From Plantago ovata (Eukaryota > Streptophyta > Magnoliopsida > Lamiales > Plantaginaceae), in NCBI GenBank assembly GCA_028274465.1, contig CM051458.1, positions 52,503,253 to 52,567,252 of the forward strand: DNA of 64,000 nt. Reading direction: 5' to 3'. Both the position numbers and the translations under genes were made by a program. The notes beneath the pieces are model-generated. The model did no database searches. It worked only from the letters and a program-made list of their open reading frames with translations, and was not told the origin of the DNA. Below, piece after piece: positions 53,791-63,417 of the stretch; position 1 is the stretch's first letter; the number at the start of each line of letters is the position of its first letter.

Positions 53791-54477
53791 TGATGAACCG
53801 CGGATGTCGTGCTCCGAATTCAAGAAAATAAATTTGTAATTAGCCAAAGGCAATCCACAACTACAACGAAAACCGTAGTGTAGCAGTAGAATGACTCGAG
53901 TGTCGTTCTCTCAGGACTATAACTAGCTTTATCTATTTAACAAGAGAATATATAACAACAGACAGATATCAATAGGGGGTTTCTAGCAGATAATGGAGAT
54001 TGGTGATAGTATGGTCCTTCTTAACATAACGGGTCGATAATCATGCATAAATTGCTCGATCTTGCATAGAGATCTTTGAATCAATCTAGTGTCCTGTTGC
54101 AAATATTAAGCACTACGAAGATAATTGGTCTGACAAGTCAATCACGATTGTCCTAATGTGTTCCTTAATTATTCAACACTACGAAGATAATTGGTCTGAT
54201 GGTCGACAAGTGTCCAATTGTGCATAATAATTAATACAACATACGAGAATTTTGGTTGCAACTGATCAACGAAATAAAGCAATGACACGGAGTATAATGC
54301 GCGATATAGCCATTAGCATAATTATCTTCCCTTCGCTAAGAATTCACATACTACCACCAACGATAAGTTTAGCTACTCATAATAGGCATGCAATCAACAG
54401 AAATCATAGAAGAAAACATGTTGAAAGAATATAATAAAATAAGTAGAATAAAACTGTAAGATACAAAGTTACCGAAG
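53791..54477 (-). repeat. 5' LTR of C, partial
   Basis: It begins TGATGAACCGCGGATGTCG on the + strand like 48828 and matches that LTR closely until 54477, where Tat coding sequence resumes (NNDIFAWS...). The part with palindromes and TATA box is not present. Confidence 0.88.
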
Positions 54478-54525
54478 GATAACAACGACATCTTCGCGTG
54501 GAGTACCGAGGACCTCAAGGGGATC
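54478..54525 (+). pseudogene. Tat pol remnant between C and B
   Basis: The 48 bases read NNDIFAWSTEDLKGI, matching the start of Tat-type RT (FAWS.EDMPGID in known elements). It ends with the left copy of the B target duplication GGATC (54521-54525). Confidence 0.8.
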
Positions 54526-55900
54526 TGATGATATTGTTTTTCACCAATTAAATTTGTTTAAAAAGCCAAAAACACCTTTCACTACACAAACAGAGTGCAA
54601 TGGCAAGTTGTCCCCGAGTGTCGTTCTCTCGGGACCTAACGTGGCTTTGATCAAGGGTTTTGCTAGCTAATTTCAGTCAATTAGATGATGATATTTGAGA
54701 AAGATGTTTGAACAAAGGAAGTGAGAAATCAAGGGTTTTTGTAAACAAGTTTGGAAAACGGTCGGTGGTAGAAATTTAATACACATGCATGGATTACGAA
54801 TATGCTCACAAGTTCAGTGCGTAAAACCTTCAACTAAGTCTGCTAAGCAACTTGTCTAGGTAACTTTCAAGACACACATCAGGAAAGGCCACTATCAATA
54901 ATTTAGAGGTGTTTGTCACCAACACCATTTATCTAACATGCTGCAAATCACTAACATACAATCCTATAGCTTTCATTGACCAACGAGTTTGTCACATACT
55001 CTATTCGAATATATTTTATTGGCAACTACGAATCATATGAAGTAATTTGCAGCAAGATTGAGTCACAACCTCATGTAAGCATAAGCATAATCCATAACAT
55101 GCATAATTCTACATTCTACCACCAACACAAAGGATTTAGCTACTCATATTCATCAACATAGACATCAATTCATATGAATAATAATTAGAATACATCAAAT
55201 CAAACTACAAGACAAGAGAGTGATACAAGTTACCACCAAAGTTGTCACTAATCGGTGGAAAGCAAAGAAAACCTCTCCGTAGATGATTACAAAGGATGAA
55301 TTCCAATCAAAATCTCGAATTCCAACCTAAATCACAATGAATCTATGAGTTTCTCTGAGTTTTTGGGGCTTAGGGCTGTCCAAAACTCGTCTCCAATGTT
55401 CTGTATCTCAAAAAGTAACTCCAAAATCAAGTAATGAAGGCAAAATCTGGATCTGTAACGGCTGCCAAGCGCTTCGCTTGGGCAGAGCCAAGCGAAGCGC
55501 TTGCTTCCTGTTCCTCTTTTGAAATCTCCTGAAATTCCAAGCGTCCCGCTTCTCCAATTCCAAGCGAAGGGCTTGCCTCCTGGGCAGATTTTGGCCTCGA
55601 AACTCGATCTTTTGCCCACGAACGGCCCTCGGGTGCCTTGGGCTCGTCCTTCTCGACACTTATTGGGGCTCAGACACTCACGAACAAGCCGCGGAGATTG
55701 GGGAACTTCAACGGGGCCATCTTTTCCATCAAAAAGGCTCGTTTTTAGCTCCAAAAACGCCGTTTCGTACCTAAGTGCCTGAAAATGCAGAAAACACAAA
55801 ACGTGACACTGTTCTACATAACTAACCAAAAAACAAGTCTAAAAGATAGCAAAAGAAGGTAAAAAAGACAAGATGAACGCGTCAAAAATACGTTCATCAA
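54526..55900 (-). repeat. 3' LTR of B, 1375 bp
   Basis: On the + strand it begins TGATGATATTGTTTTTCACC and ends AAATACGTTCATCA, next to AACTCCCCAAACC (polypurine tract complement). It shares only ends and a general layout with family A. Palindromes of the CCAAGCG-NNN-CGCTTGG type lie at 55462-55580. Confidence 0.93.
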
Positions 55901-57445
55901 ACTCCCCAAACCAAACCTTTGCTTGTCCTCAAGCAACAAACTATCCTAAATGCAACACAAAAGGAGTCTCATGCCAAGTAAAGTGAACTAATCTATTGAA
56001 TCTACCAAATGCTTATGAACAAAACCAAATGAGCATGACATGCAAGTAGGTTGAAGAATGCCTCGATTGCGAATATACACATTCTCATGTGCACTTGGTT
56101 AAGCAAAGGAGTCTCTCGTAACATCTTCTACCTGGACCTGGTCAGTGACGACACAATGATTCACATTATCATACTACAATTGGCCCGTGCCTATGAAACC
56201 GAGGGCTTACTACTGTTCACCAAGCGAGACTTTTCCTCAAAAGAGGGCGAACCAATACTGGCTCTCATCAAATGAAGGAGGGCTCCCTAGAAAAAGAAGA
56301 CACTCCCCTATTCTACCCAGACTCTCAAAGAACGCATCTCAATCAACCACTTCTTGAATAGCAAGACGAGGGTGGTCAAGAACAGGCCTTGGACAAAGGC
56401 AACACGAAACAAAAGATAGAATTTACAACTCGATACTTCACAAGGACAAAATATTTACATGACACTTGACACTACGAGACTGCGTTTGGCTTGCGACGAC
56501 CCTTCTTTTGCTTTTGGGTCTTATTCTTTGTTTTCTTTCTTCCTTTTTTTCATTTTATTTTTCTCTTCTTTTTTTTTATATATAGCTAGGCAAGCAGCAG
56601 TACGACGTGTCAAAAACCTCCCCAAACCTATTCGAGAGAATAGGTTGGGACACAAAACAAAAGAAAAATAAAGCTAAGAAAAATCTACAACGACTCAAGA
56701 CGATAGACAAGTATAACAACGTAACCCCCTCCCCAAACCTATTCGATAGAATAGGTTTAATATACAAGGAATCACACACCTCAATTTACCTCCTTCCTAG
56801 GCATTTGGCAATCTCTAATCGAGGTGAAAAACTTGTCGCCTCTTACGTACATAATTACACGGGTTACAACCATAGATTCTAACATGCATCATTTTATATG
56901 GTCATCGTGAACCGCAGTAGAAGAAACACCACTCGAGGTGATGTCGAGACTACTAAGCTTAACTAGTGCACAAGTGAATGTGACAAACCAAGCGAGACAA
57001 GCCTCAAACTACTTGTAAAGTGATGCAACATATGATAATGGTCATAAGCACTTAGTCTACACAATAGAAAAGTTCGAAAAAACTTGGCAATAGACTCCAC
57101 ACAACAACGTGCAACAACTAATCTATGGATGATATGCATGCAAAAATTTAAAAAAACACGACAAATCACATGAACTTGAGTAAAATCAGGCATGTACTAA
57201 CCACACAAGCATATATTACTGAAAATCCAATACCCCCTCCCCAAACCTAAACTTTTGCTCGTCCTCGAGCAAAGAAAAGTTGAATGTAAAGGAAAAATTG
57301 GATTGAAAGCACACTTCCCTGAGATAAAGGTTCGTGTCCAATCTCCTATATATGAGTAGTACCTGAAAGGACTCAAGAAACATGTGAAAACGGGTGCACA
57401 AAGGTGGCGAAATGAGAAAAAGGGAAAATATGGGGGAACAGGGCC
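55901..57445 (-). other. B non-coding 3' region with twin hairpins
   Basis: This region has no gene. Read on the - strand it has TTTGGGGAGGGGG near 57240, then the twin hairpins (56736-56757 with loop GATA, 56625-56646 with loop GAGA), an A-rich tract, the GACCC/GGGTC stem (56498-56520), blocks shared with family A (for example 56240-56290), and the polypurine tract at 55901-55913. The same order as in family A is kept although LTRs and genes differ. Confidence 0.8.
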
Positions 57446-57600
57446 CAAGCGGCCCGCTTGGACTATGCCAAGCGAAGCGCTTGGCCAAGCGCTCCGCTTG
57501 GCATCATCCAGGCGGGCCGCTTGGATTTTCAGTAAGATTAAATCCTACTGAAAATCCAAGCGGTCCGCTTGGTGATGCCCAAGCGGGGCGCTTGGCCTGT
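57446..57600 (-). repeat. Palindrome cluster after B ORF2 with a long inverted repeat
   Basis: Six or more short inverted repeats of the AAGCG-NNN-CGCTT type lie in 155 bp. They include a long inverted repeat with 23-bp arms and one mismatch (57517-57539 and 57541-57563) containing GGATTTTCAGTA. Frames across this stretch are products of the repeats, not genes. Confidence 0.88.
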
Positions 57601-57887
57601 TTCTCCATTTTTTCGATTTTTCTCAATTCTAACCAACTAAGGCACCGAGACAAAAGACTAAGCTACTCTAAACACGACAAAAGGCACACATGCCACAATA
57701 ACAAAAGCAAACTAAGAGTACAAGTGTCATAAGTCATAGCATCATACAACCAAATCAAAATAGTCTTAATCTCATGAATCATACAACCAAATCGAAAGAA
57801 AAAGAGTTTCAACCAACAATAGTGAACAAGCCAAAATAACGATAATAAGGATACTACCGAATAAATGGCCTCTGTCAGCTGAGATCT

Positions 57888-58299
57888 CTAGAAAGAAGGA
57901 GGAAGGTTGCTTCCACTACCATCACCTTGCGGGTGGAACGGGTACCCCGGAACTTGGCGAGCTAGAGCATCATACCGGTTCATCGTGTCCTCCTGGTAAA
58001 CTCTCCACCTCTTGGCGTCCTCTGCTCGTGCGGCCTCCCAACGCTCATCAACACGCGTCTGAAAGGCATCCCAACGCTGGCCGTCTCGCACCTGGTAGTC
58101 CTCCCACCTTTTGTCCTCTCGCTCCTCAAAGCTTCTGAATTGCTCGGTCATCTGGTTCGACTGAGCCGTCAACATGCTGGGTTGGAAGTTCCCAAACTGA
58201 GTGGCCAATAGCTGGTTGAACTCCGAAAAGTCGAAGCCCCCTTGGCCGCTCCCTTGAGGATCCTTCTCCTCGGGTTCTCTTGTTCCTTCTTGTCGACAT
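57888..58299 (-). pseudogene. B second ORF, short, broken
   Basis: It starts MSTRRNKRTRGEGSSRE directly after a probable splice acceptor. The tail is a charged Trp/Arg-rich helix with RWEDYQVRDGQRWDAF and RWRVYQEDTMNRYDALARQV, ending GSGSNLPPSF. The tail resembles the end of the A1 second ORF (EEHRREDRQVRWEQQQL). The plant transposon-type core found in A1 is not visible. It has about one break. The function is unknown. Confidence 0.55.
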
Positions 58300-58304
58300 G
58301 GTAC

Positions 58305-58867
58305 CTAGAAAAATCCCATTAGACCATTCCAATAGATCAGAATGACTAAACTCTTACACTACTACCAATCAATCTACTTCTTCTCTAAGACAACTATACG
58401 TTCTTCGTTTAAAACAAGTCATAACGCAACAAGTCGACTCTTAGACGCCAAAACTCACTCAAGTGTTCTTTTTAACGAGTTTGAAGGCTTGCTAAAATTC
58501 AAACATAGCGAATCGAGAAGCTTTAACACTTCGTTACGATTAGCTAATTCGAATCAAACCAAGCAAACAAACTCGCCATTAGAACTACCCAACCAATCCT
58601 ACACATTCTCATGCAATCTAAACAACACCAACATCATATCAATACTCAAATTTCGAGCTAACAATCATGCAAACAATTATCTAGCAAGAATTTAAGCCAT
58701 AGAGTTCATCAAAATCAAAGTAAGCAAAATTCGAATTTAGACATCACATCCAATAAGAAACATGCTCAACAATCAATATCAAACTCTAATTTACCAATAC
58801 ATAACACAATTGAATCCAATAAGATCAAAATCCCAAATTCAAGAAAGTTAGGGTTCTTGAGGGTTAC
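58305..58867 (-). other. Probable leader intron before B ORF2
   Basis: On the - strand CGAAG|GTAACC at 58867 and TTTTTCTAG|GTACC at 58305 enclose 563 AT-rich bases, ending six bases before the ORF2 ATG. The arrangement equals that of A1 (42169-42712, 544 bp). This is a prediction from splice-site sequence and position. Confidence 0.5.
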
Positions 58868-59059
58868 CTTCGATTCCTTGTGAATGATGCTTCAAACGTG
58901 AAATTTGTTCGGTTTAGATGATAGAGGAGGTGATGGTCTCTTTAGAATGCACAAGATTGCAAAAATTGGTGGAGAATTGAGTGAGATTGAAGTTTTTGGG
59001 GTGAAAAATTGGGAAGAAGATGAAAAAGAATGAAGAGGAGAGCTTCAAAACTCAAGTGG

Positions 59060-59236
59060 CTCGCTTGGCTTTTAAAGAAGCCAAGCGAGCCGCTTGAGCG
59101 TCCCAAGCGAAGCGCTTGGTTCAAGCGGGACGCTTGGGTCGCCCCAAGCGCTTCGCTTGGATTTACAGTAGGAGAAGTTCCTACTGTAAATCCAAGCGGT
59201 CCGCTTGGCTTGAGCCAAGCGGAGCGCTTGGGACCT
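59060..59236 (-). repeat. Palindrome cluster before the B leader intron, with a perfect 20-bp hairpin
   Basis: Several AAGCG-NNN-CGCTT palindromes flank a perfect inverted repeat with 20-bp arms (59154-59173 and 59179-59198) and loop GAAGT. The arms contain GGATTTACAGTAGGA. The related long hairpin at 57517-57563 differs by matching changes in both arms. Confidence 0.9.
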
Positions 59237-59354
59237 GGAGCTCCTAACTTCATTTTTTTTTTCGACTTTTTCTCAATTTTCACCTCAAAAACCTTGTCTA
59301 CTCAACAAAACAAAATTTAAACATGCTTCTAATCTATATGCAATTACCTACAAC

Positions 59355-59372
59355 CTCGGGTTGCCTCCCGAG
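59355..59372 (-). other. Conserved stem after B gag-protease
   Basis: CTCGGG-TTGCCT-CCCGAG on the + strand is the B version of the GGGAGGCAACCC stem found in A1 (41635) and C (51405). It lies just after the gag-protease stop. Confidence 0.65.
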
Positions 59373-59414
59373 AAGCGCCTTTGTTTAGAAGTCGTTGGCT
59401 CGACTCGTCTTAGC

Positions 59415-61733
59415 TCATGCGGGATCAATTTCGCATCGGGTACTAGACTTCCCCGTCCAAGTGCTCTTCAAAGCATCAAGTCCCTGCACATCTTGACGAA
59501 CATAAAGAGGACCAAAGAATCCTACAAGTTCGTTAGTATCAACATAAGCACATGAATTAATTATGGCTCGCAACGTATGTTGCTTGCCATTTACCTCGAA
59601 GCTACATGTATGACGATACATGTCTATCACCATATGTACTTTGTTGATGAAGGCTCTACCCAAAAGAACCACATCCTTGAGCTTCGCGGAGGATGTAGGC
59701 ATGACGATGAAGTTCGTCTTGACCTCTACACCGGCGACTCTTACCACTAGATTCTCGATCACACCCAATGGCTTCTTCATAGACCCGTCCGCCAATTGCA
59801 CCATGCACTTCATTGGTCTTAAGCCAGACAAACCCGATTCTTCGTACACGTTCAAAGGTATGACATTCACACCCGCTCCCGTGTCTAGAGTTGCCACTAT
59901 TCCATCCTTCTTACCCAAGCCAATTTCCACATCAAATCTCTCTTGGATAGGAACGTCCACCATATCCACCAACTCATCCTCAGACGATGAGTTTTCATTC
60001 ACTTCTTCCACTATCGCATCAGATTGTGCGACCACTTTCTCTTCCACAACTACCTTAGGAGTCTCAAGCTCCTCACTCACTTTGCAAGTTTCAGTTATCT
60101 TGCAACTAGGCACCTCAACTCGTGCATTGTCTCTCACAACCGTGATCTCCACGGGCAAATCAGTCACCACGGTTATAGCCATGGCTTTCTCCGTGTTTCC
60201 GGGAAACTTCCCTTGCTCTCTACTCGCCCCTCGATCTATAAGCTCTTGTAGCTTCTTATGGAGACTGCTACTACTAGCCTCAAGCTTCTCAAAGCGTTGA
60301 TTGTTAGTAGCCTCATTACGATAGTAATGCTCTATGAATTTGTTCGTCTTCATAACCAGATCATTGAGTGAAGTAACAAGAGGAAAAGGGAGCACCCCTC
60401 CACCTTGCGGTCCTGAACTAGCAACCGGAGGTGGGGGTGTGGGATTAGAAGGTGGTGCTCCTTCATACCAGTTGTTCCCATAGCTGAGACGGCTTCGATC
60501 TTGATGTGGACCATAGGCATATTGGTCCGGGTTGTGGACATAACCACGGTTGCCTTGGTTCTTGTGCCCACCTCGTGGTCCTTGTCCCCCACGGTTTTGT
60601 GGCCTAACATTGCCATATCCTTGGCCATAGTTCACGTCCTCGGTCACTTGCTCGCCTTCGGCAGCAACATAGACCTCTTGACGGACCTCGTTCTTGATGA
60701 ATTGCTCTCTAGCAAACTCAGAACGGCATAGATAGGCCGGGTGCCCATAATTCTTGCAGACACCACAAATCTCCGTAGATGGGATAGGAACGCTTTGCCT
60801 CAAAGCTTGCTTGACCTCATGGGCGAACCCATCAAAGGCATCTTGTTCCACTACTACCTTTGCCTCTCCCCTTTGCTCCTTTTGAAGCACACAAGCTCTA
60901 ACATTCCGGTTTTGAGAATTCCGGTACATCGTGTCTAGCTTCATTTGAGCTTGAGTAGGAGTCAACTCTCCCATACTTCCACCGCAAATGCTATCCACTT
61001 GAGATTGAATCTCAGGATGCAAGCCATTGTAAAAGAATTGGAGAAGCTGACCTTTATCATACCCATGGTGAGGGCATCTATGTTGCAACCCCATGAAACG
61101 ATCATAAGCCTCGTGAAAAGCTTCATCATATCGCTGATCAAAGGTGCTAATTTGGCTCTTCATAGCCATTGTCTTGGAAGCGGAGTAGTACCGATCCATG
61201 AACTTGTCGAAACAGAGCGCCCATGTAGTCAAAGACCCAGCCTCTAGAGTATTGAGCCAAGCCTTTGCTCGATCACCTAGACCCATGGAGAAAACCTTCA
61301 TGCGAAGATCATCGTCCGTCACTCCAGCACCCGGTCGCCAAAGATGGAGAACAAAGTTCTCGAGCTCATTCAAGAACCCAATCACGTCCTCATTAACCAT
61401 CCCATAGAACTTGGGAAGTTGTTGGAACATGTGGTTCTTTATCTCCAGGTTCCTAGTGGCATCATTGAGGACAATTGTTGTTCCTCTAGCCCCAACCGTT
61501 GGCTTGGTGAGTGAACGAATAGGTTGCTCCGCCATTTCACCTTCCACGAAAACCGACTCAAGAATTGGTTCAGAGAGATGTGAGAAAGATTCTTCTCTAC
61601 TTCCAGATGTGGAAGCTCTAGATGCTACCCTTTCAAACTGAGAATTGAGATTCATTCTTCTCCTCCGATACAAGCGATCGATTTCGTCTATGTAAGGTTC
61701 AACGTTAGGCCCACCCGTTCGGGTTCTAGGCAT
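59415..61733 (-). CDS. Athila-like B gag-protease, intact, 772 aa
   Basis: This is the particle protein with its protease. I place the start at MPRTRTGG (61733), because A1 and C Gag start with the related MPHxRS and the same leader length; the open frame extends 30 codons further upstream. N-terminal IDEIDRLYRRRRMNL is followed by ATRNLEIKNHMFQQLPKFYG (91-111), then the Retrotrans_gag core (about 140-245) with DLRMKVFSMGLGDRAKAWLN and HHGYDKGQLLQFFYNGL. The CCHC knuckle CGVCKNYGHPAYLC is at 323-336, followed by a Gly/Pro-rich linker and a helix with KLQELIDRGASREQG (494-508). The aspartic protease has VATLDTGAGVNVIPL (DTG at 617-619) and DVVLLGRAFINKV (687-699). It ends CEIDPA. No RT follows. 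An intact frame of this length suggests recent activity in trans. Confidence 0.92.
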   Translation of the reverse strand: MPRTRTGGPNVEPYIDEIDRLYRRRRMNLNSQFERVASRASTSGSREESFSHLSEPILESVFVEGEMAEQPIRSLTKPTVGARGTTIVLNDATRNLEIKNHMFQQLPKFYGMVNEDVIGFLNELENFVLHLWRPGAGVTDDDLRMKVFSMGLGDRAKAWLNTLEAGSLTTWALCFDKFMDRYYSASKTMAMKSQISTFDQRYDEAFHEAYDRFMGLQHRCPHHGYDKGQLLQFFYNGLHPEIQSQVDSICGGSMGELTPTQAQMKLDTMYRNSQNRNVRACVLQKEQRGEAKVVVEQDAFDGFAHEVKQALRQSVPIPSTEICGVCKNYGHPAYLCRSEFAREQFIKNEVRQEVYVAAEGEQVTEDVNYGQGYGNVRPQNRGGQGPRGGHKNQGNRGYVHNPDQYAYGPHQDRSRLSYGNNWYEGAPPSNPTPPPPVASSGPQGGGVLPFPLVTSLNDLVMKTNKFIEHYYRNEATNNQRFEKLEASSSSLHKKLQELIDRGASREQGKFPGNTEKAMAITVVTDLPVEITVVRDNARVEVPSCKITETCKVSEELETPKVVVEEKVVAQSDAIVEEVNENSSSEDELVDMVDVPIQERFDVEIGLGKKDGIVATLDTGAGVNVIPLNVYEESGLSGLRPMKCMVQLADGSMKKPLGVIENLVVRVAGVEVKTNFIVMPTSSAKLKDVVLLGRAFINKVHMVIDMYRHTCSFEVNGKQHTLRAIINSCAYVDTNELVGFFGPLYVRQDVQGLDALKSTWTGKSSTRCEIDPA

Positions 61734-61850
61734 ACACACACCTGAAATACAAGATAGTGAGTATCTCAAGCAAAAAGAAACAAAAACAGAAATGAGACAA
61801 AGAAGAGATGTTGGCTGAACCAAACAAAAACACCAACCAAAGGAGTTAAG

Positions 61851-61868
61851 TCCCCGGCAACGGCGCCA
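61851..61868 (-). other. Athila-type primer-binding site of B
   Basis: TCCCCGGCAACGGCGCCA on the + strand, three bases from the 5' LTR, is identical to the family A sites. The ~120-base leader to the gag start shows nothing else. Confidence 0.92.
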
Positions 61869-61871
61869 AAT

Positions 61872-63246
61872 TGATGATGTCGTTTTTCACCAATTAAATT
61901 TGTTTAAAAAGCCAAAGAACACCTTTCACTACACAAACAGAGTGCAATGGCAAGTTGTCCCCGAGTGTCGTTCTCTCGGGACCTAACGTGGCTTTGATCA
62001 AGGGTTTTTCTAGCTAATTTCAGTCAACTAGATGATGATTTTTGAGAAAGATGTTTGAACAAAGGAAGTGAGAAATCAAGGGTTTTTGTAAACAAGTTTG
62101 GAAAACGGTCGGTGGTAGAAATCGAATACACATGCATGGATTACGAATATGCTCACAAGTTCAGTGCGTAAAACCTTCAACTAAGTCTGCTAAGCAACTT
62201 GTCTAGGTAACTTTCAAGACACACATCATGAAAGGCCACAATCAATAATTTAGAGGTGTTTGTCACCAACACCATTTATCTAGCATGCTGCAAATCACTA
62301 ACATACAATCCTATAGCTTTCATTGACCAACGAGTTTGTCACATACTCTATTCGAATATATTTTATAGGCAACTACGAATCATATGAAATAATTTGCAGC
62401 AAGATTGACTCACAACCTCATGTAAGCATATGCATAATCCATAACATGCATAATTCTACATTCTACCACCAACACAAAGGATTTAGCTACTCATACTCAT
62501 CAACATAGACATCAATTCATATGAATAATAATCAGAATACATCAAATCAAACTACAAGACAAGAGAGTGATACAAGTTATCACCAAAGCTGTCACTAATC
62601 GGTGGAAAGAAAAGAAAACCTCTCCGTACATGATTACAAAGGATGAATTCCAATCAAAATCTTGAATCCCAACCTAAATTACAATGAATCTATGAGTTTC
62701 TCTGAGTTTTTGGGGCTTAGGGCTGTCCAAAACTCGTCTCCAATGTTCTGTATCTCAAAAAGTAACTCCAAAATCAAGTAATGAAGGCAAAATCTGGATC
62801 TGTAACGGCTGCCAAGCGCTTCGCTTGGGCATATCCAAGCGAACTGCTTGCTTCCTGTTCCTCTTTTGAAATCTCCTGAAATTCCAAGCGTCCCGCTTCT
62901 CCAATTCCAAGCGAAGGGCTTGCCTCCTGGGCAGATTTTGGCCTCGAAACTCGATCTTTTGCCCACGAACGGCCCTCGGGTGCCTTGGGCTCGTCGTTCT
63001 CGGCACTTATTGGGGCTCAGACACTCACGAACAAGCCACGGAGATTGGGGAACTTCAACGGGGCCATCTTTTCCATCAAAAAGGCTCGGTTTTAGCTCCA
63101 AAAATGTCGTTTCATACCTAAGTGCCTGAAAATGCAGAAAACACAAAACGTGACACTATTCTACAAAACTAACCAAAAAACAAGGCTAAAAGATAGCAAA
63201 AGAATGTAAAAAAGACAAGATGAACGCGTCAAAAATACGTTCATCA
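61872..63246 (-). repeat. 5' LTR of B, 1375 bp
   Basis: It is the partner of 54526-55900, of the same length and about 98% identical by eye, with the same palindromes at about 62808-62925. The outer edge ATACGTTCATCA adjoins the right-hand GGATC. Confidence 0.93.
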
Positions 63247-63417
63247 GGATCGACCCACGTGTTGCCGTTCACCGTCTGAACGTAGACCCGTCGATCACCC
63301 ACATCAGAGAAAAGCGAAGAGACTTCAGTGCGGAAGATAATGCCATCGTAGAAGCGGAAGTCCAAAGACTTCTTAAGGCCGGCCACATCAAGGAGGTGAG
63401 ATACTCCGATTGGGTAT
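63247..63417 (+). pseudogene. Tat RT start, remnant between B and D
   Basis: The frame continues the Tat pol: IDPRV followed by LNVDPSITHIREKRRDFSAE, then VEAEVQRLLKAGHIKEVRYS and DWV. This is the N-terminal part of Tat-type reverse transcriptase, before the palm domain. It is interrupted at 63418 by element D. Confidence 0.85.

Larger units (their letters stand above)
48828..54477 (-). mobile_element. Athila-like element C (family A)
   Basis: This is a - strand element in the Tat gene: 3' LTR 48828-49886, 3' region, gag-protease (51465-53621), PBS and a partial 5' LTR (53791-54477). GTTAC precedes it at 48823-48827, but the other edge is partial, so no target duplication can be paired. Gag is close to that of A1. 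No pol or second ORF is seen. It is broken at a few places. Confidence 0.85.
54526..63246 (-). mobile_element. Athila-like element B (family B), complete
   Basis: This is a complete 8721-bp element with equal-length LTRs (1375 bp each) and target duplication GGATC (54521-54525 and 63247-63251). The Tat RT reads through the site as ...DLKGI and DPRV.... Read on the - strand it has LTR, PBS, intact gag-protease, a spacer with palindromes and a probable intron, a short second ORF, a second palindrome cluster, twin hairpins, a polypurine tract and LTR. There is no RT, RNase H or integrase. LTRs differ by about 2% by eye, so it is fairly young. Gag-protease looks whole and the second ORF has about one break. 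Confidence 0.92.

Noticed and set aside
54478-54525. Filler DNA between elements C and B
   Set aside because: It reads as the start of Tat RT and carries the B target duplication, so it is Tat sequence.
57197-59283. Several frames with repeated peptides such as PSGPLG, SEALG and KRSAW on both strands
   Set aside because: They are translations of the GC-rich palindromes, which read open on either strand. There is no start context, no family and no conservation apart from the palindromes.
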